Below the pieces are notes generated by a model that worked only from the letters and a program-made list of their open reading frames with translations, did not search any database and had not been told where the DNA came from. 64,000 nt of DNA from Lentilactobacillus diolivorans DSM 14421. GTDB taxonomy: Bacteria > Bacillota > Bacilli > Lactobacillales > Lactobacillaceae. The stretch's first letter is position 1. Each line of letters starts with the position of its first letter. The stretch covers positions 1 through 64,000 of the forward strand of contig NZ_AZEY01000007.1 of the NCBI RefSeq assembly GCF_001434255.1. Direction: 5' to 3'. Made by a program: the position numbers and the translations under genes. Below are positions 55,525-63,754 of the stretch, piece by piece.

Positions 55525-55561
55525 TGAGGTTTACCCTATTATTTTTTTGAGGAGGTTCAGT

Positions 55562-56485
55562 ATGGATGAGATTAAGCAGGAACTTCAAAGTTCTTCCAGA
55601 GCAACCCACCAAGATTACTTTGGTAAAGCGCTTAGCTATCTTTGCATCACCTTTGTTGGTCTACTGGTACTATCGATTTTGTACTTTATTACGACTCGTG
55701 GATTGGCAACTTTCACCGAAAACCACGTTAGTTTATGGAAGTTTTTGATAGAAAAAAATTGGAATCCAGGTGTGTTGGATTCGCATGGTCAGCCGCAAAT
55801 TGGGGCATTACCAATGATCGTGACGTCCTTCAGTGTGACGGTCTTGTCGGCTTTGGTTGCAACACCGTTTGCCCTTGGAGTTGCATTATTTATGACTGAA
55901 ATTGCACCAAAGCGAGGTACGAAAGTCCTTCAACCGGTAATTGAATTACTGGTCGGTATTCCGTCGGTTGTTTATGGGTTTATTGGCTTGTCAGTGATCG
56001 TGCCATTAATTCGACACACATTCGGTGGTACCGGTTTTGGTATTTTAGCCGGAGTAGTTGTGTTGTTTGTAATGGTATTGCCAACCATTACCTCATTATC
56101 CATTGATAGTATCAAGGCAGTACCAATGTACTACCGATCCGCGTCCCTTGCACTGGGAGCAACAAGGTGGCAAACAATTTATAAGGTTGTGCTGAGAGCT
56201 GCTACTCCGGGGATTATGACTGCCATTATTTTCGGGATGGCCCGGGCATTTGGTGAAGCATTAGCTGTTCAAATGGTTATTGGAAATGCGGTTCTGATGC
56301 CCCATGGTTTGTTAACGCCATCTTCAACGTTAACGAGTCAGTTAACGACTGGAATTGGAAACACAACAATGGGAACTTTACCAAACAATGCACTATGGTC
56401 ATTAGCATTGATTCTGCTGTTGATGTCCCTGGTATTTAACATCTTAGTTCGGTTTATCGGAAAGCGAGGTAGCTTAAAGAAATGA
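55562..56485 (+). CDS. pstC: Phosphate ABC transporter permease PstC
   Basis: This is an integral membrane subunit of about 307 residues with six helices and the permease loop EAxxxLGAxxWxT (YRSASLALGATRWQTIYKVVLRAATPGI). The ATG at 55562 follows GAGGAGG; a longer upstream frame lacks this. Its stop overlaps pstA by 4 bp. Confidence 0.96.
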   Translation: MDEIKQELQSSSRATHQDYFGKALSYLCITFVGLLVLSILYFITTRGLATFTENHVSLWKFLIEKNWNPGVLDSHGQPQIGALPMIVTSFSVTVLSALVATPFALGVALFMTEIAPKRGTKVLQPVIELLVGIPSVVYGFIGLSVIVPLIRHTFGGTGFGILAGVVVLFVMVLPTITSLSIDSIKAVPMYYRSASLALGATRWQTIYKVVLRAATPGIMTAIIFGMARAFGEALAVQMVIGNAVLMPHGLLTPSSTLTSQLTTGIGNTTMGTLPNNALWSLALILLLMSLVFNILVRFIGKRGSLKK

Positions 56486-57369
56486 ATAGCAAAACGACAA
56501 ACAACATCGCAACCGGTATTATTTATGTGCTGGTAGCTGCGGTCGTTGGTATCTTAATCTTTTTGCTGGGTTATATTCTGATAACTGGACTTCCTCATGT
56601 CTCATGGCACTTTCTAACATCGGCAGCCCAATCGTTTCGTGCTGGCGGTGGGATTCGTGACCAACTTTTTAATTCCCTGTATCTGTTGGTCTTAACGTTA
56701 ATTATTTCGTTTCCAATTGCGTTGGGCTCTGGGATTTATCTTTCCGAATATGCACCAAACAATTGGCTTACCGGGTTAATTCGAACCGCGATTGAAGTTT
56801 TAAGTTCGTTACCTTCTGTGGTTATTGGCCTCTTTGGATATCTACTATTTGTTATTCAGTTTCGAATGGGCTTTTCAATTCTTGCCGGTGCGATTGCATT
56901 AACGTTCTTCAATCTACCCCTTTTAACCAGAAGTGTTGAAGAATCTTTGGAGGATGTTTCTGACTTGCAACGTGAAGCGGGCTTATCACTTGGACTATCA
57001 CATTGGAAAACAATTACCGGGATTGTGTTACCGGCTGCTGTCCCCGGTATCTTAACGGGGATCATCTTGAGTGCCGGTCGAGTGTTTGGTGAAGCCGCTG
57101 CCTTAATCTATACTGCTGGGCAAAGTGCACCAATCGTTAATTATAGTAACTGGAATCCAATGAGCACCACTAGTTTTTTAAACCCAATGCGACCGGCTGA
57201 AACATTGGCGGTTCATATTTGGAAAGTTAATACAGAAGGTGTTACCCCTGATGCACTATCAATTTCAAGTGGGACATCAGCGGTGTTGATTATTGTAATT
57301 TTACTGTTTAACTTATCAGCACGATTATTAGGTAACTGGATGTACAAAAAAATGACGGCGACAAAGTAG
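56482..57369 (+). CDS. pstA: Phosphate ABC transporter permease PstA
   Basis: This 295-residue permease has six helices and the ABC-interaction loop LQREAGLSLGLSHWKTITGIVLPAAVPGI. It pairs with PstC to form the phosphate channel. The ATGA overlap with pstC indicates coupling. pstB1 follows after 10 bp. Confidence 0.96.
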   Translation: MNSKTTNNIATGIIYVLVAAVVGILIFLLGYILITGLPHVSWHFLTSAAQSFRAGGGIRDQLFNSLYLLVLTLIISFPIALGSGIYLSEYAPNNWLTGLIRTAIEVLSSLPSVVIGLFGYLLFVIQFRMGFSILAGAIALTFFNLPLLTRSVEESLEDVSDLQREAGLSLGLSHWKTITGIVLPAAVPGILTGIILSAGRVFGEAAALIYTAGQSAPIVNYSNWNPMSTTSFLNPMRPAETLAVHIWKVNTEGVTPDALSISSGTSAVLIIVILLFNLSARLLGNWMYKKMTATK

Positions 57370-57379
57370 GAGATTAGCT

Positions 57380-58174
57380 ATGCAAGATTACTCATTTGAT
57401 AAAACTCACATTATTGATATTCCAATTGAGAAGGCAATGACAACTGAAAATCTGCAAGTCTTTTACGGTGATAATCACGCCATGCATGATGCCAGTCTTC
57501 AGTTTTCCCGGTACCGAATTACGGCGTTAATTGGAGCTTCAGGATCTGGTAAATCAACTTATTTGCGTTGCTTAAACCGAATGAACGATCGGATTGCAAC
57601 TGTTAAGGGCAAGATTATGTATCGGGATATGGATATTAATAGTCCGAAAATTAATGTTTATGAAGTTCGTAAACACATTAGCATGGTCTTTCAACGCCCC
57701 AATCCATTTGCCAAATCAATTCGGGAAAATATCACTTTTGCGCTGAAACGAAATGGCATTAAAGATAAAACTGAATTAGAAGAACGGGTCGAAAGTAGTT
57801 TAAAGGCTGCGGCACTTTGGGATGAAGTTAAAGATGAGCTTGATAAAAGTGCGTTAGCCCTATCTGGCGGGCAGGCCCAGCGATTGTGTATTGCCCGCTG
57901 TGTGGCAATGAAGCCGGATATTCTACTGTTGGACGAACCGGCCAGTGCTTTGGATCCTATTTCAACGGCAAAAATTGAAGAAACTTTACAACAACTCCGA
58001 AAAAACTATTCCATTATTATTGTGACGCATAATATGCAACAGGCTTCGCGAATTGCTGATTACACGGCGTTCTTTCATATGGGCCATGTTCTTGAGTATG
58101 ACCGAACAGAAAAAATATTTACAAATCCACAAATTAAAGCCACTGAAGATTACATTTCAGGAAACTTTGGCTAA
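57380..58174 (+). CDS. pstB: Phosphate ABC transporter ATP-binding protein PstB (copy 1)
   Basis: This 264-residue ATPase has Walker [21 protein letters not shown]-loop VFQRPNPF, signature LSGGQAQRLCIARC, Walker B DILLLDEPASALD and switch His in VTHNM. Its N-terminus is longer than that of copy 2 and its Q-loop region says KSIRENITFALK. Two tandem pstB genes are common in Lactobacillales. Confidence 0.97.
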   Translation: MQDYSFDKTHIIDIPIEKAMTTENLQVFYGDNHAMHDASLQFSRYRITALIGASGSGKSTYLRCLNRMNDRIATVKGKIMYRDMDINSPKINVYEVRKHISMVFQRPNPFAKSIRENITFALKRNGIKDKTELEERVESSLKAAALWDEVKDELDKSALALSGGQAQRLCIARCVAMKPDILLLDEPASALDPISTAKIEETLQQLRKNYSIIIVTHNMQQASRIADYTAFFHMGHVLEYDRTEKIFTNPQIKATEDYISGNFG

Positions 58175-58189
58175 TAAGAGGTGCAGGCA

Positions 58190-58960
58190 ATGGGAAAAAT
58201 TATAACAAGTGAAGATGTCCATTTATATTATGGTGAAAAAGAAGCCTTGCACGGGATCAATCTTGATTTTACTGAACACGAAATCACAGCATTAATCGGG
58301 CCATCGGGTTGCGGTAAGTCTACATATCTCCGTTGCCTGAACCGGATGAATGATTTGATTCCAAATGTCACAATTACCGGCAGTATTAAACTACAGGATC
58401 AAGACATTTATGCACCGGGTGTGGATATTGTAAAACTAAGAAAACGGGTGGGGATGGTATTTCAACAGCCCAATCCCTTCCCATTTAGTGTGTATGAAAA
58501 CGTCGCATACGGGCTAAGGTTGGCTGGTGAACGGGATAAACATGTTCTGGACGATCGGATTGAAACCAGTTTGAAACAAGCGGCTATTTGGGATGAAGTT
58601 AAAGATCATTTATATGACAACGCGCTTTCGTTCTCAGGTGGTCAGCAGCAACGGATCTGTGTTGCCAGAGTTTTAGCCGTTCAGCCGGATGTTGTTTTAT
58701 TGGACGAGCCGACAAGTGCCCTGGATCCGATTTCCAGTGCGAAGATTGAAGATACCTTATTAAATATTCGACATGAATACACGGTCATTATCGTGACCCA
58801 TAATATGCAGCAAGCCTCTCGAATCTCTGATCGAACGGCATTTTTGTTAAATGGAAATTTGGTTGAATATGATAAAACCGAAAAGATGTTTATCAATCCA
58901 GACAGTGAGCAGACGAGTGACTATTTGAATGGGAAGTTTGGCCAGGAGGACTTACAATGA
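58190..58960 (+). CDS. pstB: Phosphate ABC transporter ATP-binding protein PstB (copy 2)
   Basis: This ATPase of about 256 residues has [40 protein letters not shown], signature [15 protein letters not shown] and [16 protein letters not shown] 58190 follows AAGAGGTG; a GTG nine bases earlier overlaps that site. It diverges clearly from copy 1, so the ATPase may work as a heterodimer or under different conditions. Its stop overlaps phoU by 4 bp. Confidence 0.97.
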   Translation: MGKIITSEDVHLYYGEKEALHGINLDFTEHEITALIGPSGCGKSTYLRCLNRMNDLIPNVTITGSIKLQDQDIYAPGVDIVKLRKRVGMVFQQPNPFPFSVYENVAYGLRLAGERDKHVLDDRIETSLKQAAIWDEVKDHLYDNALSFSGGQQQRICVARVLAVQPDVVLLDEPTSALDPISSAKIEDTLLNIRHEYTVIIVTHNMQQASRISDRTAFLLNGNLVEYDKTEKMFINPDSEQTSDYLNGKFGQEDLQ

Positions 58961-59703
58961 GAGAGTTATTTGATGATGAATTAAAGAAATTGCATGGTCG
59001 ATTTGTTGAAATGGGTCTTAATATCAGTGAGCAAATTTATTACTCAACCAAGGCATTTATTGATCATGATAAAAAATTGGCGGCAGAGGTCATTGAAGCC
59101 GATAATAATACCAATGGTGAAGAAATGAAACTTGAAAAACAAGCTTTAAATTTAATTGCGTTACAGCAACCGGTGGCAACTGATTTTCGAATCATCATTA
59201 GTATTTTAAAAGCGAGTTCTGATCTGGAACGAATTGGGGACCATGCGGTTAGTATTGCCCGTGAGACGATCCGAATGAAAGGGACCCCGCGAATTCCCGG
59301 GGTTGAAAAAGAGATCGGTAAAATGACCGATGAGGTTCGAGACATGCTGGAAAAAGCTCTGGATGCCTATTCCAAGAGTGATGAAAAATCGGCTCGAGCC
59401 TTATCCGAACAGGATGTTGGCGTCGATAAGGAATACCTGCTGATTCGAGATGAAATCACCAAAGCAGTTGAAGCAAATTCCGAAACAATGCCCGCCAGTT
59501 CCAGTTATTTGATGGTCATTCGTTTATTGGAACGGATTGGCGATCATATTGTGAATTTGGCCGAATGGATTGTTTATAGTGCAAGTGGCAAGATTGTTGA
59601 ATTAAATCCAGGTAAAGCTAATCCAGAATTGGTAAACAAACTGTATTCTGAAGAAGTCATTGAGGAGGATAAAGACAAGGGACCCAATAAAGGCAGTAAG
59701 TAG
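58957..59703 (+). CDS. phoU: Phosphate transport system regulatory protein PhoU
   Basis: This 248-residue protein is made of two PhoU three-helix bundles. Metal-site segments are [17 protein letters not shown] and [16 protein letters not shown]. It links PstB activity to signalling and limits phosphate uptake. There is a C-terminal acidic/basic tail ([13 protein letters not shown]). It is the last gene of the pst operon. Confidence 0.96.
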   Translation: MRELFDDELKKLHGRFVEMGLNISEQIYYSTKAFIDHDKKLAAEVIEADNNTNGEEMKLEKQALNLIALQQPVATDFRIIISILKASSDLERIGDHAVSIARETIRMKGTPRIPGVEKEIGKMTDEVRDMLEKALDAYSKSDEKSARALSEQDVGVDKEYLLIRDEITKAVEANSETMPASSSYLMVIRLLERIGDHIVNLAEWIVYSASGKIVELNPGKANPELVNKLYSEEVIEEDKDKGPNKGSK

Positions 59704-60081
59704 TTGTTACCCACTGGTTAGATTTTACGTTTAAATTGTGATTGGCGAATGGCTAAGACAAGGTGGAACCGTTAAGTTTTTTATTCTGTTGCAAGTGATC
59801 ATTGTGATGAGAAGAAAAATGGTATGGGTTATCTTTCCTAGTCATTTTTTGTTTGATTTACAAAATTAATATAATCTTTTGATATTTCGTAATTGTAATT
59901 ATAATACTTAAATCCATATCGTATATGCTAACTTTCGTTTTATGAATAACGCTCTTAAAATTGATATTAAGAACATACGTTCTAAATAATAGGGCAAATG
60001 ATAACTTGGATTTGACGATGACGCCTTATTAAAGATACCCTAAAAAGGACGATTGTTGGTCTAAAAGTTAGGAGATTAATT
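59704..60081. other. phoU-lipoprotein intergenic gap
   Basis: This AT-rich gap of 378 bp has no recognised gene. A weak stem ending in AAGTTTTTTATT near 59775-59785 may terminate the pst operon. A poor promoter (TTGACG at 60012, weak -10 near 60036) may serve the next gene. Confidence 0.4.
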
Positions 60082-60570
60082 ATGAAAGAAACGCTCAAAG
60101 TCTTATTTATCGGGGTAGGTGTATTGCTGGTTTTTGTTCTGAGCAGTTGTGGTAAGACACCCAAGCGGTCAACATCCGAAGTTCATTTTGAAGCAAATGG
60201 TGGAGATATTGTTTCATTTCAGCAATTAGATCGGATTAAAGTTGGCAGTTCAGTCCAGTCAGTTGAGCGCGATCTTGGTCGACCGGATAAGATTAAACAA
60301 AATGGGCGGAAATTAGTTCATGAGTTTCAGTTATTAAATCAGTTAACAGCTGATTCGTTATCGATTATCAAAAAGTCTTTACATATGGTTTCCAAACCAA
60401 TTTCATTGAAGCAGACAACCCATCAGCTTGAAACATCGAAGCAAGCAACCGTGTTGATTTATCGGGCGCGAGGAAAAGAGCACGATCCAATATTAATGAT
60501 TTTTGCAAACCGACACCTTATTGATATTTTGACAATGTCAAAAGCAACGTTTAGAGATATTGATCAATAA
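60082..60570 (+). CDS. Small lipoprotein, SmpA/BLIP-like fold suspected
   Basis: This 162-residue protein has a lipoprotein signal with lipobox LSSC. A domain containing FQQLDRIKVGSSVQSVERDLGRPDKIKQNG follows, a pattern seen in SmpA/OmlA and BLIP-type domains. I do not recognise a named family. It lies between the pst operon and a secreted phosphatase, and has its own AGGAG site. It may be co-transcribed with neither. Confidence 0.65.
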   Translation: MKETLKVLFIGVGVLLVFVLSSCGKTPKRSTSEVHFEANGGDIVSFQQLDRIKVGSSVQSVERDLGRPDKIKQNGRKLVHEFQLLNQLTADSLSIIKKSLHMVSKPISLKQTTHQLETSKQATVLIYRARGKEHDPILMIFANRHLIDILTMSKATFRDIDQ

Positions 60571-60595
60571 CTGACGGTATTTTTAAAGAGTAAAA

Positions 60596-60649
60596 TTTAC
60601 TGACTTTTTACAAAATATTAGTGGGTAATTTACAAGGTTTAGGTATCCT
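60596..60649 (+). promoter_or_regulatory. Pho-box-like repeats upstream of small membrane ORF and acid phosphatase
   Basis: TTTACT (60596), TTTACA (60607), degenerate TTAGTG (60618) and TTTACA (60629) start exactly 11 bp apart. TATCCT at 60644 lies the same distance after the last repeat as the -10 of pstS does. The third repeat is degenerate in both arrays. This predicts co-regulation of the phosphatase with pstS by phosphate. Confidence 0.75.
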
Positions 60650-60700
60650 AAAAGTGGATGATGAATGGTTATCAGGGGTCGATTTGAAGGACGGTGAAAC

Positions 60701-60805
60701 ATGATGTCAACGATGATCAACGAGATTAGAAAGACGCCCAAAATGGGTTGGGAAATCGCGTTTGCTGTGTTGGCTCTGATTGTTATTCTGGTAAGCATTT
60801 CGTAG
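60701..60805 (+). CDS. Small single-pass membrane protein
   Basis: This is a 34-residue frame. It has a polar start (MMSTMINEIRKTPKMGW) and one hydrophobic helix (EIAFAVLALIVILVSIS). AAGGACGG lies upstream of the ATG pair. It sits between the Pho-box-like promoter and the phosphatase gene, 26 bp before it. No family is recognised. Its position suggests co-expression under phosphate limitation. Confidence 0.6.
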   Translation: MMSTMINEIRKTPKMGWEIAFAVLALIVILVSIS

Positions 60806-60831
60806 TAATTATTTTACTTGGAGGGTTCAAG

Positions 60832-62586
60832 ATGGGTAGTAAGCAAAGTTCGGTTTTGAAAACAGTTTTGAAGAGTGTCTTCGTATTTTCAGTAACGGGC
60901 GCAGCACTATTGGGCGCTCAAAATACCAGTCAAGCTGCTGACAGTAGTAAAAGTGTGGCTAGTGCTTTAGCACCCCAAAAAGCTTCTTATGGTTACTTTA
61001 TTGATCAATACAAAAAGAATATTAAACAAAATACAACGCCGGATACTAATCCGGCAATTTCAATTTTTGATAACACCTTTCTAAGTTATTGGTCACCTGA
61101 TGGCACCAAGAAGAACGCCGATGTTCTTAAAGAGAATTTAGATAAGTCAATTAAGATTACTAATGATGCTTCCCAAGATGAAGTTAATCGTTCGTATTTG
61201 ACCGATCGCCGTGATTTACGATATAACCTAATCAGCGGATTGGGTCAATACGCGCCTGCCTTCATTAAGGATGCAAGTGCTCAAACTGACTTTAATACGA
61301 TTCCGACATCGCCATTACCAGCAAATTCACCCTATAGTTCAATGAAGTGGGCTGATGAAAATTCTAAACTGGGTTCAGTTGTAAAGTTGGTTGACTTAAA
61401 TGAAGCATCTGATTGGTCAAGTACCGGGACACCTAAAGCATACATCAAATTTACCCGTCCCTATCGACAGAGTGATCAAGTTAAAGTCAATCCTTATCTT
61501 AAGAATGTCATGGCTGCCGCACCCGACAACGATTATGACTTTCCGAGTGGCCATACAACAGCTGCCTTTGAGACGGGTGAATCGTTAGCTTATGTTTTCC
61601 CTCAGCGTTTTCAACAATTAATTACCCGTTCGTCAGAAGTTGGTTATGACCGGGTTCTTGCTGGTCGTCATTCGCCGCTGGCTGTTATGGGCGGTCGGGT
61701 TTTAGGAACAGCAATGACAGCTGCAACTTTGAACGACCCTGCTAATAAGCAGCTTATTGAGCAGGCCTATCAAAACGCTCAAACAAACTTATCAAAGGCT
61801 AAGGATACTAACGCTGATGATTCGTTTAGTGATTATCAAAAGAATTTGAAAGATTACACTTATCGATTGACTTATGGATTTAAGCCCGTTGGTAGTACGA
61901 CCAAAGCAATGGTAGTTCCTAAGGGTGCGGAAGTATTGCTGAAGACCCGTTTCCCATATTTGTCTGATACGCAACGGCGTGAAATCCTATACACAACTGG
62001 ATTACCATCTGGTTATCCAATGGGTGATGACACTGAAGGCTGGGGACGATTAAATCTTTTTGCTGCTGCAAATGGATTTGGTAAATTCTTGACAGATACG
62101 GTTGTCAAGTTGGATGCATCTAAGGGTGGATTTAATGCAAATGATATCTGGAAGAACAATATCTCTGGTAATGGTGGGTTAACTAAGCAAGGCAGTGGCC
62201 AATTAACTTTGCTCGGTGAAAACACTTATCGTGGTGAAACTAATGTAGACGGCGGTTCACTGGTTGCTCAAAATAATCAGGCATTTGGTAATGGTGGTAT
62301 CAAAGTAAATGCTGGTAAACTTCAACTGAGTTCTAAATCAGTCACAGTTAAAGGAAATTACACCCAAGCAAAGCAGGGGACTCTAGAATTGGACTCTAAT
62401 AGTCACGCCCAGATTAATGGAACTGCTCATCTAGGTGGTAAGTTAGTCGTTAAGAGTGACTCTAAATTATCATCGGGTGATAAACTCCTGAGTTTTAAAA
62501 AGCACACTGGTAAATTTAATCATGTTTCATTACCCAAAGGTTGGCATTTAGATTATGGCAGCAAGGATATTCGAGTTGTCAAATAG
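60832..62586 (+). CDS. Secreted PAP2-family acid phosphatase with C-terminal autotransporter-type strand repeats
   Basis: This protein of about 584 residues has a signal peptide (cleavage expected after ...NTSQA, ~34). The class A/PAP2 phosphatase domain has motif 1 K202-x6-R209-P210 and motif 2 PSGHT (238-242). Motif 3 is RVLAGRHSPLAV, whose His280 is kept but the Asp expected four residues later is Ala. C-terminal residues ~440-545 look like autotransporter-associated beta-strand repeats (GNGGLTKQGSGQLTLLGENT, NVDGGSLVAQNNQ). The ATG at 60832 follows GGAGGG. A phosphate-scavenging role is inferred from pst and Pho-box context. Confidence 0.85.
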   Translation: MGSKQSSVLKTVLKSVFVFSVTGAALLGAQNTSQAADSSKSVASALAPQKASYGYFIDQYKKNIKQNTTPDTNPAISIFDNTFLSYWSPDGTKKNADVLKENLDKSIKITNDASQDEVNRSYLTDRRDLRYNLISGLGQYAPAFIKDASAQTDFNTIPTSPLPANSPYSSMKWADENSKLGSVVKLVDLNEASDWSSTGTPKAYIKFTRPYRQSDQVKVNPYLKNVMAAAPDNDYDFPSGHTTAAFETGESLAYVFPQRFQQLITRSSEVGYDRVLAGRHSPLAVMGGRVLGTAMTAATLNDPANKQLIEQAYQNAQTNLSKAKDTNADDSFSDYQKNLKDYTYRLTYGFKPVGSTTKAMVVPKGAEVLLKTRFPYLSDTQRREILYTTGLPSGYPMGDDTEGWGRLNLFAAANGFGKFLTDTVVKLDASKGGFNANDIWKNNISGNGGLTKQGSGQLTLLGENTYRGETNVDGGSLVAQNNQAFGNGGIKVNAGKLQLSSKSVTVKGNYTQAKQGTLELDSNSHAQINGTAHLGGKLVVKSDSKLSSGDKLLSFKKHTGKFNHVSLPKGWHLDYGSKDIRVVK

Positions 62587-62644
62587 TAGTGCTAAGACAT
62601 CAAAAAACGCAAACTAGAAATGGAAACTTAATCCAAGTTTGCGA

Positions 62645-62703
62645 AAAAGGCACCTAAGGTTTCCAATTATTTCACTAAATCGGAAACTTTGGGTGCCTTT
62701 TTG
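62645..62703 (+). terminator. Terminator of phosphatase gene
   Basis: The arms AAAGGCACCTAAGGTTTCC and GGAAACTTTGGGTGCCTTT pair with a few G-U pairs and are followed by TTG. A smaller CGCAAACT/AGTTTGCG stem lies just upstream. Confidence 0.85.
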
Positions 62704-62766
62704 TTTGCAGTAATTGCTTTATTTATTGGAATAGAAACTATTATATCTTTAGAAAGGGCGGTGGCC

Positions 62767-63405
62767 ATGAAAATTTTAGTGACTGGATTTGATCCATTTG
62801 GCACGGATTGGGTTAATCCGGCTCTTGAAGTCGTCAAACGATTACCAAATGAGATAAAAGGGGTCCAAATTATCAAGCTTGAAATTCCGACTAAATTTAA
62901 TGTTTGTGCTCAAGTTGTCCATCGTGCGATTCAGCAGGAAGGACCTGATTATGTTCTTAATATTGGTCAGGCTGGGGGTAGAAATGGCATTACACCAGAG
63001 CGAATTGTAATTAACTTAGATGATGCGAAAACGGTTGATAATGCCGGGGTTCGTCGAATCAACCAGCCGATTTAACAGGATGGGCAACCAGCGTATTTTA
63101 CCCAACTACCCATCAAAGCAATGGTTGCAGCGATAAGAAACCGGGGAATCATCAGTACGATCTCTAACAGTGCCGGCACATATGTTTGTAACCATATTAT
63201 GTATCAAGTCCAGTACATGAGAGATAAGGAATTTCCAAATATTAAGGCCGGCTTTATCCATATTCCCTTTTTACCTGAACAAGTCACTCAACGCCGTCAG
63301 TATCAGTTACCATCGTTATCTCTAGAGACCGATGCAGTTGGTATAATCGCAGCATTAAATGTGATGATCGATCGCGATGGTAAGAAAGACTTATTCGATT
63401 ATTGA
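62767..63405 (+). pseudogene. pcp: Pyrrolidone-carboxylate peptidase, interrupted by a stop codon
   Basis: The frame [22 protein letters not shown] starts at 62767 and reads a C15 pyroglutamyl peptidase of about 211 codons. An in-frame TAA at 63073-63075 follows ...RRINQPI, where CAA (Gln) would be expected. The frame continues [17 protein letters not shown]. The catalytic Glu ([10 protein letters not shown]) is before the stop; the catalytic Cys ([12 protein letters not shown]) and His ([11 protein letters not shown]) are after it. The truncated product should be inactive. Only one lesion is seen, so decay is recent or the base is a sequencing error. Confidence 0.88.
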
Positions 63406-63735
63406 CATTGTGGTGTAACCAGATTACGATTAGAAATAATTAATCATATTAGAAAAAAACGATGATAAGGAAAGTAATTGCCTTAACATTTTCAGGGAGA
63501 GTCGGCAAGTGGAAACGGCTTAATTGTTTTTGCAGTGAAAGTAACCTTTGAGTGAACGGATGCAAGTGATGAGCATCCGTTGGAAGCGTCCATTATCGCA
63601 CTAATGTAACTGAAAACAAAGTTAACAGTTTACATAATAAGGTAATAGTTGTGAAACTGTTACAAAGTTTGGGTGGTAACACGTGAAAACGTCCTTTGAG
63701 ATCAAGTTGATTTCAAAGGACGTTTTTTGTTTGAA
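63402..63735 (+). promoter_or_regulatory. T-box leader, Val specifier (GTA), upstream of cation antiporter
   Basis: The promoter TTGACA-17-TACGAT (63402-63407 and 63425-63430) overlaps the pcp stop codon. Stem I pairs AAGG/CCTT and ATTGC/GCAGT around AAAGTA on the 5' side and GAAAGTAA on the 3' side. In GAA-N-codon-R spacing this gives specifier GTA at 63541-63543. GGGAGAG marks the AG bulge. The T-box is the variant GGGTGGTAACACG. The terminator AACGTCCTTTGA/TCAAAGGACGTT is followed by T's. TGGT fits the discriminator A of tRNA-Val. Confidence 0.85.
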
Positions 63736-63754
63736 AAATAGGAGGCTCGATCAC

